A stretch of DNA of 64,000 nucleotides from Ascaris suum (Eukaryota > Nematoda > Chromadorea > Rhabditida > Ascarididae). The DNA is taken from contig CM024183.1 of NCBI GenBank assembly GCA_013433145.1, positions 6,615,703 to 6,679,702 of the forward strand, in the 5' to 3' direction. A model generated the notes under the pieces. The model was not told the DNA's origin. It worked only from the letters and a program-made list of their open reading frames with translations, and ran no database searches. Shown here piece after piece: positions 59,759-64,000 of this stretch; the stretch's first letter is position 1, and each line of letters opens with the position of its first letter. Position numbers and translations under genes: made by a program.

Positions 59759-59927
59759 CATTCATGCTGCAAATATAGAAACTACTCCTTCCGCGATTCA
59801 TTTTGGAGCTTGCAAGGGAATAAACTGCCATGCTTTCTTCTTATTCCTCTCGGGATATCTTAGTTGTGTTCAAATTTTCCAGGAAAGAAAAGCTGCTCCT
59901 AATCCAGAAACCCCTAATAATAGATGA
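59759..59927 (+). CDS. possible plus-strand terminal exon
   Basis: After TATCATTTCCACAG a frame runs 55 codons to TGA. It begins I-H-A-A-N-I-E-T-T-P-S, contains C-K-G-I-N-C-H and a short hydrophobic run AFFLFLSGYLSCVQIF, and ends P-N-P-E-T-P-N-N-R. The composition is protein-like, but no family or partner exon was identified. Confidence 0.2.
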
Positions 59928-61199
59928 TATTAGCTGAACATTTGTGAATACAGAGAGAAACCCTTTTTTTTGATATTTCATGGAACGGTGGCCTCTGGAA
60001 TTTTAAGGGGAAATAGACGTTCGATTTCAAAATGTAAGAGTGGCCTAATAGGAAGATATAATATTGAAAGAAGAGGTGGTCATCTATTAAAAATAAGGCG
60101 AAATGTTACACATGGCTATATCCTTCACTTGAAGAAATATGACAACTGGAAAAAGAATGCGTGATACAAAACTAAACATAAAATTATTTGGCTAATTAAA
60201 TTAAAGACTCTTAACAGGATCTGATTCATCGGGAAGTAAATTCTTATCTGAGAATTATATTAACCAAATAAACGAGGAATAGTTATTAGGATAACGAGAA
60301 TGATTGCAGCTGTAATCACTTCCTTTTAGTGCTTCTTCGCAACCATCGACCTAGACATTCTTCGACTCTCCTATTGCATGTATCAATAGTGAAATATGTT
60401 TTCACCGCTCTTCTGAACGAATTTTAACGGAAGTGATCACTGAGAATATAGCTGAGATGTGAAATGAGTTCTAGCAATGAATATAGACATGAAGAACGAA
60501 GAAATTCTCTAATGAAAGCTGCATTACTTAAGCACAATCTTGCAAACGTTGTATATAAGAAAAGCCATTTATACTATTATGAAATAGGCAAAAAAAATGA
60601 ACGCAGCATAACTAACAGATAGCTCGCAAATTTATAAACAATTACGTTCAGAAATGCATAAACAATTTCAGCGCAACTATTACTATAACAATGAGAGTAA
60701 CCTTATACAGCATATCAAAAAACAGAAGATATGCGCCACTTATTCTTTACGACTTAACACATTAGCGACTAAAAATTACCGCTTAGTATATGAAAGTATG
60801 ATGATAATTTAAAAGAAAATCAAGTAAAACTTATGGCTAAATGAAAATTGCATAGGAATCAAAAGAATTATGAAAGCAGAAAGCAAAATACCTTACATGC
60901 ATAACGTTCGATGCTTCCTATTTCAACCTAGGTTTGAAACTTAATCAGCAAAACTTATTCAAGATCAATCAATAAATTTCCCAAGCAAATGGAAGTCATT
61001 TTTGTACAATTCAACGAGAAAAAAAAACTCTCACCTATTGATTTCGCAATAATATTTCTATTTTATGAGAGAAAAATTTCATAATCATTGAGCACATAAC
61101 GGATTTCTCTATCAAACAAGAATGCAAAATTAATGAAGAGGAAAATTTTCGATATTCGTTTGCTGTAAAAAAAAAACCGGAAAATTGCATATATTCATA

Positions 61200-61590
61200 G
61201 TAGCGATCGAGCAATCAGTCGTTCGCCAATGTGGTTGGTGGTTACGCCCGATGGTTGTCATCAAAAGCAAAACACCGGTTGGATTGAACGGCTGGCAAAA
61301 ACCGCATCATCGCCCCCCATAACCAGCTCTTCGCAATCATTCGATAATTACTGATTAAAGCTCATCAGCATTCAATGCTCTCAAAAAGGGGTCCTACTAT
61401 GAATGTTTTAGGTTTGATTTCATTGAAGGGAAATAATGCCAAAATCGTGGTACTACAAGAGTGCTCATCCATAATGGTACCAACCCACAGACAGCAGTGG
61501 GTACGGGGTTGTTGAAGGAGACATACATTCTGAAACGCCTTTCTTTTCCTTCCAGTAGCGGTCCATGAAATATGGTCGCCATCAATTGCT
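61200..61590. other. GC-elevated segment
   Basis: G+C is visibly higher than in the flanks. A 62-codon minus frame (61397-61585, M-M-A-T-I-F-H-G-P) and shorter frames occur, with an internal GGCGTTTCAG. Nothing matches a known family. It could be an exon cluster, a decayed gene or a promoter. Confidence 0.25.
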
Positions 61591-63233
61591 ATTGCGGATA
61601 ATATATCCTTGTATTTAATAATTACTAACGAAAATAAGAATATTCTTTGCTCTCAAAACGAATTTTTCACCACTATTTCAGATTTCAGTGGATTACAAAT
61701 TATTAATTTCTTTCGTAACGAAGCCGAAAATGTCAAAACTTCACTATCATAACGAGAATGAAACTTCCCTTTTAGATAAATGAACGATATTTCCAAGGTG
61801 GCTTGTTCCTCAAAACATTTTCACTACATCATGAAAAAGATCGTGGATGACTCAAACCGCATAAAAGGACATCAATGTTTGGAATTAAGGAGCTGATGAC
61901 ACAGACTTATGACGGAGGCTTCCTTCATTTCCTCTCGAGACTTCCTTCTTTTTCTTTTGAGGCTTCCTGCCTTCCTTGTTGATATTTCTCACTCCAGTAG
62001 TTTATTTCCAATGGTATTTTAAAAACTCGTTAAATTCTCAACAACACATAAAATCGAAGGTCATCGAAAAGCAAAGATATGAATGAAATACTATAGAGAT
62101 AAAATTATTATCAGAGCACGTATTAATAAGAGAGAACAAGAATGAGCTATCACATGCTGAATAAAACAATAAAATCGGGTAAAATTTGAAAATGAAAGTT
62201 TCACATACTTTTAAGTGCTTTAGCAAATTTACATATGTAGTGCATTATGATGAGGTAAATGTCTATAATTACATAAACATATATGTATCTCTATATCTAC
62301 TAAGGGATCATTTTCGATAGGATGACTGCTAGACAACTAACTCAATTCTCACTTGACTTTTAAACAAATCCATATGTGTGAAATTTGCATACAACGAAGT
62401 GAGCCTCTGTATTATATAATGATGATTGGGTCGTAATTTAAAAAAAAAAAAACTGTCCGCTTGGAAAAAAAGATTTCTCGTTCAGAGATATATGCTAATG
62501 TCTGATTCGGTAGAACTATAACCGCATATTTTGCTACTCATCTACGAAATGACTCGGGATTTATAGAATGAAGGATAAAATTTTATTTTTATATATGCGC
62601 AGGCAAGATGCTTTTAAACATTTGCGGACACTTAACATCGAAGCAAATCTGAATCAATAACTCCAAAATAGCTCCAAAGTGAAGCAAAAAACGCAAAAGC
62701 ACAAAAATTTCCTCAAACGTGAGTTTATCGAAATGATAACTGGATGTTAGTGAAAGTATTGAAAGCGTTTATGAAAGTATAATGCCTCTTCATATGGCTT
62801 AGTTATGTATCTTATTTGATGGGTAATTCAGTTCGCTTCGATGAATTAGACATTATTTTTAACACATGAAACAACTTATGGAAAAGTTTGAAAGTCGTAT
62901 TCGAACGGCTATAGAGAATGAATCGTCGACTGTGATACGATCGACTATCCCCGACAGCACAGCAAACGACTCAATTTTACCTTATTATATTCTTTCGAAT
63001 CTAAGTGAAATATTTTAATCGGAAGTAGTTGTCTTGAAAGGGATCCTGTCGTAGAATTTTGAGTCAGGTTAGATACGTCAATAACGGCGTTTTTCTTGTG
63101 GCACTAAGCTCTCTCTTATGAAAGGCACAATGAAATCACACTTATGTATAGTTGTACTTCACTCTACGTCAACAGTAGGTGAGAAATGCTCTACAGTAAT
63201 GCTCTAAATACGTTTATTACAGGAAAAGCCAGA

Positions 63234-63344
63234 ATGCATCTCGCAGTCGGAGTTGCATTGTGGCTTCTGGTCACCTCAAAAGTGCGCATTTCTTCGGGAG
63301 TTGGAGGGGGAGGGGGACGTCAGGAGGCTAAAGCGATTCAATAG
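63234..63344 (+). CDS. possible start exon or mini-ORF with signal peptide
   Basis: An ATG follows a good acceptor (CGTTTATTACAG) by 11 bases and opens 36 codons to TAG. The peptide begins M-H-L-A-V-G-V-A-L-W-L-L-V-T-S, which looks like a secretory signal, then S-G-V and a five-glycine run. A gene with a spliced-leader or upstream untranslated exon would begin this way. It might continue past the window end if a donor inside is used; none is convincing. Confidence 0.25.
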   Translation: MHLAVGVALWLLVTSKVRISSGVGGGGGRQEAKAIQ

Positions 63345-64000
63345 TGAAAGCACAAATAATTCATGGAATTTCAAACCATACGCATCAAAAATTTAACTAC
63401 GAGTAAAAGAATAAAAATTCCCCGAAACTTGTAAGAAATATGTGTACGATGCCAGGCATTGGAAATTATTTCGAAAGTATGGTGGTGAGGGAAGCATAGT
63501 CTCAGTAGTTATGTAACACTGCAGCGGGGAAGCCACTGCAAGCAGCGAACGATCGGCCATTTTTTAGCAAAAATGCGCGTTATTGCTAGCTGTTTTCTGG
63601 AATAAACTATCGAGTTTGCCAATTAAGGTGGGCGAATGTTAGTGAGAGGGCGTTTCCACAATAGCCGTTATTCACACTAGCAGGAAATGCTTGGTCAGCT
63701 AAATAAACATCGAATTTAGAGATTAAATGAACTCATATCCGCTTTTCTCGTATAAAAAAATTTCAGCAATGAAATGTGTAAATAAAAAAAAAAACGCAAA
63801 TGTTGTAATGAAAAATTGACGGAGGAAAAAAAAAACTTCAAATATTTCGTTATAAAATTACTTTTCGATTTTTGTGCTTTCAACAAGCAATTCCATAGAA
63901 AAGACGAAATAAGATACGCTGATTCAATGATTGCTAAAAATAATACCACTAAATAACACTAAAAGGTATTATTTAGTACTAAAAATAGCGGTAAAAATCA

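Larger units (their letters stand above)
58385..63233. other. no firmly supported gene
   Basis: AT-rich sequence with only the weak plus-strand exon at 59759 and the GC-elevated segment at 61200. No (TA)n array lies here, in contrast with 12-56 kb. Confidence 0.45.

Overview
This is about 64 kb of AT-rich animal nuclear DNA. It holds spliced genes split into short exons over long introns, no operons, and many microsatellites. The acceptors that can be read (TTTTCAG, TTTCAG, TTTTAG) resemble the nematode consensus, so a roundworm or a similar small invertebrate is the best guess. The species cannot be named from the sequence. Two protein-coding genes can be reconstructed exon by exon with consistent splice phases, both on the minus strand. 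Almost every other open frame is short and looks like chance in AT-rich or repetitive DNA.

Region by region: 1-2550 is a minisatellite of 16-bp units arranged as 12-unit, 192-bp higher-order repeats. It is nearly homogeneous at the left edge and decays rightward. About 2565-3740 is an unrelated GC-rich minisatellite with a 51-bp period and a GCGCC-GAA-GGCGC hairpin core. 5156-11741 (possibly to 14741) is a homologue of RNF170, the ER-membrane RING ubiquitin ligase. Six exons encode an N-terminal membrane helix, a C3HC4 RING and a C-terminal DUF1232 membrane domain. 17658-32321 is a four-exon gene for a 324-residue protein with a split leucine-rich helix like that of the FAM89/LURAP1 adaptors. 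Its first intron is 12.6 kb.

From 32.3 to 64 kb no gene can be proven. There is a well-bordered 33-bp microexon (36749), a recursive-splice-like site (49832/49833), a tentative four-exon small membrane-protein gene (52024-58384, minus), two possible plus-strand coding pieces (59759, 63234), two GC-elevated islands (47030, 61200) and several short tandem repeats. Ten long (TA)n arrays lie between 12.5 and 55.5 kb, and at least twelve pure C or G tracts of 10 or more bases are scattered through the window.

The two firm genes are not obviously linked in function. RNF170 acts in ER-associated degradation of activated IP3 receptors in vertebrates. FAM89/LURAP proteins are cytoskeletal or signalling adaptors. 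No mobile-element ORF, rRNA, intact tRNA or CRISPR was recognised.
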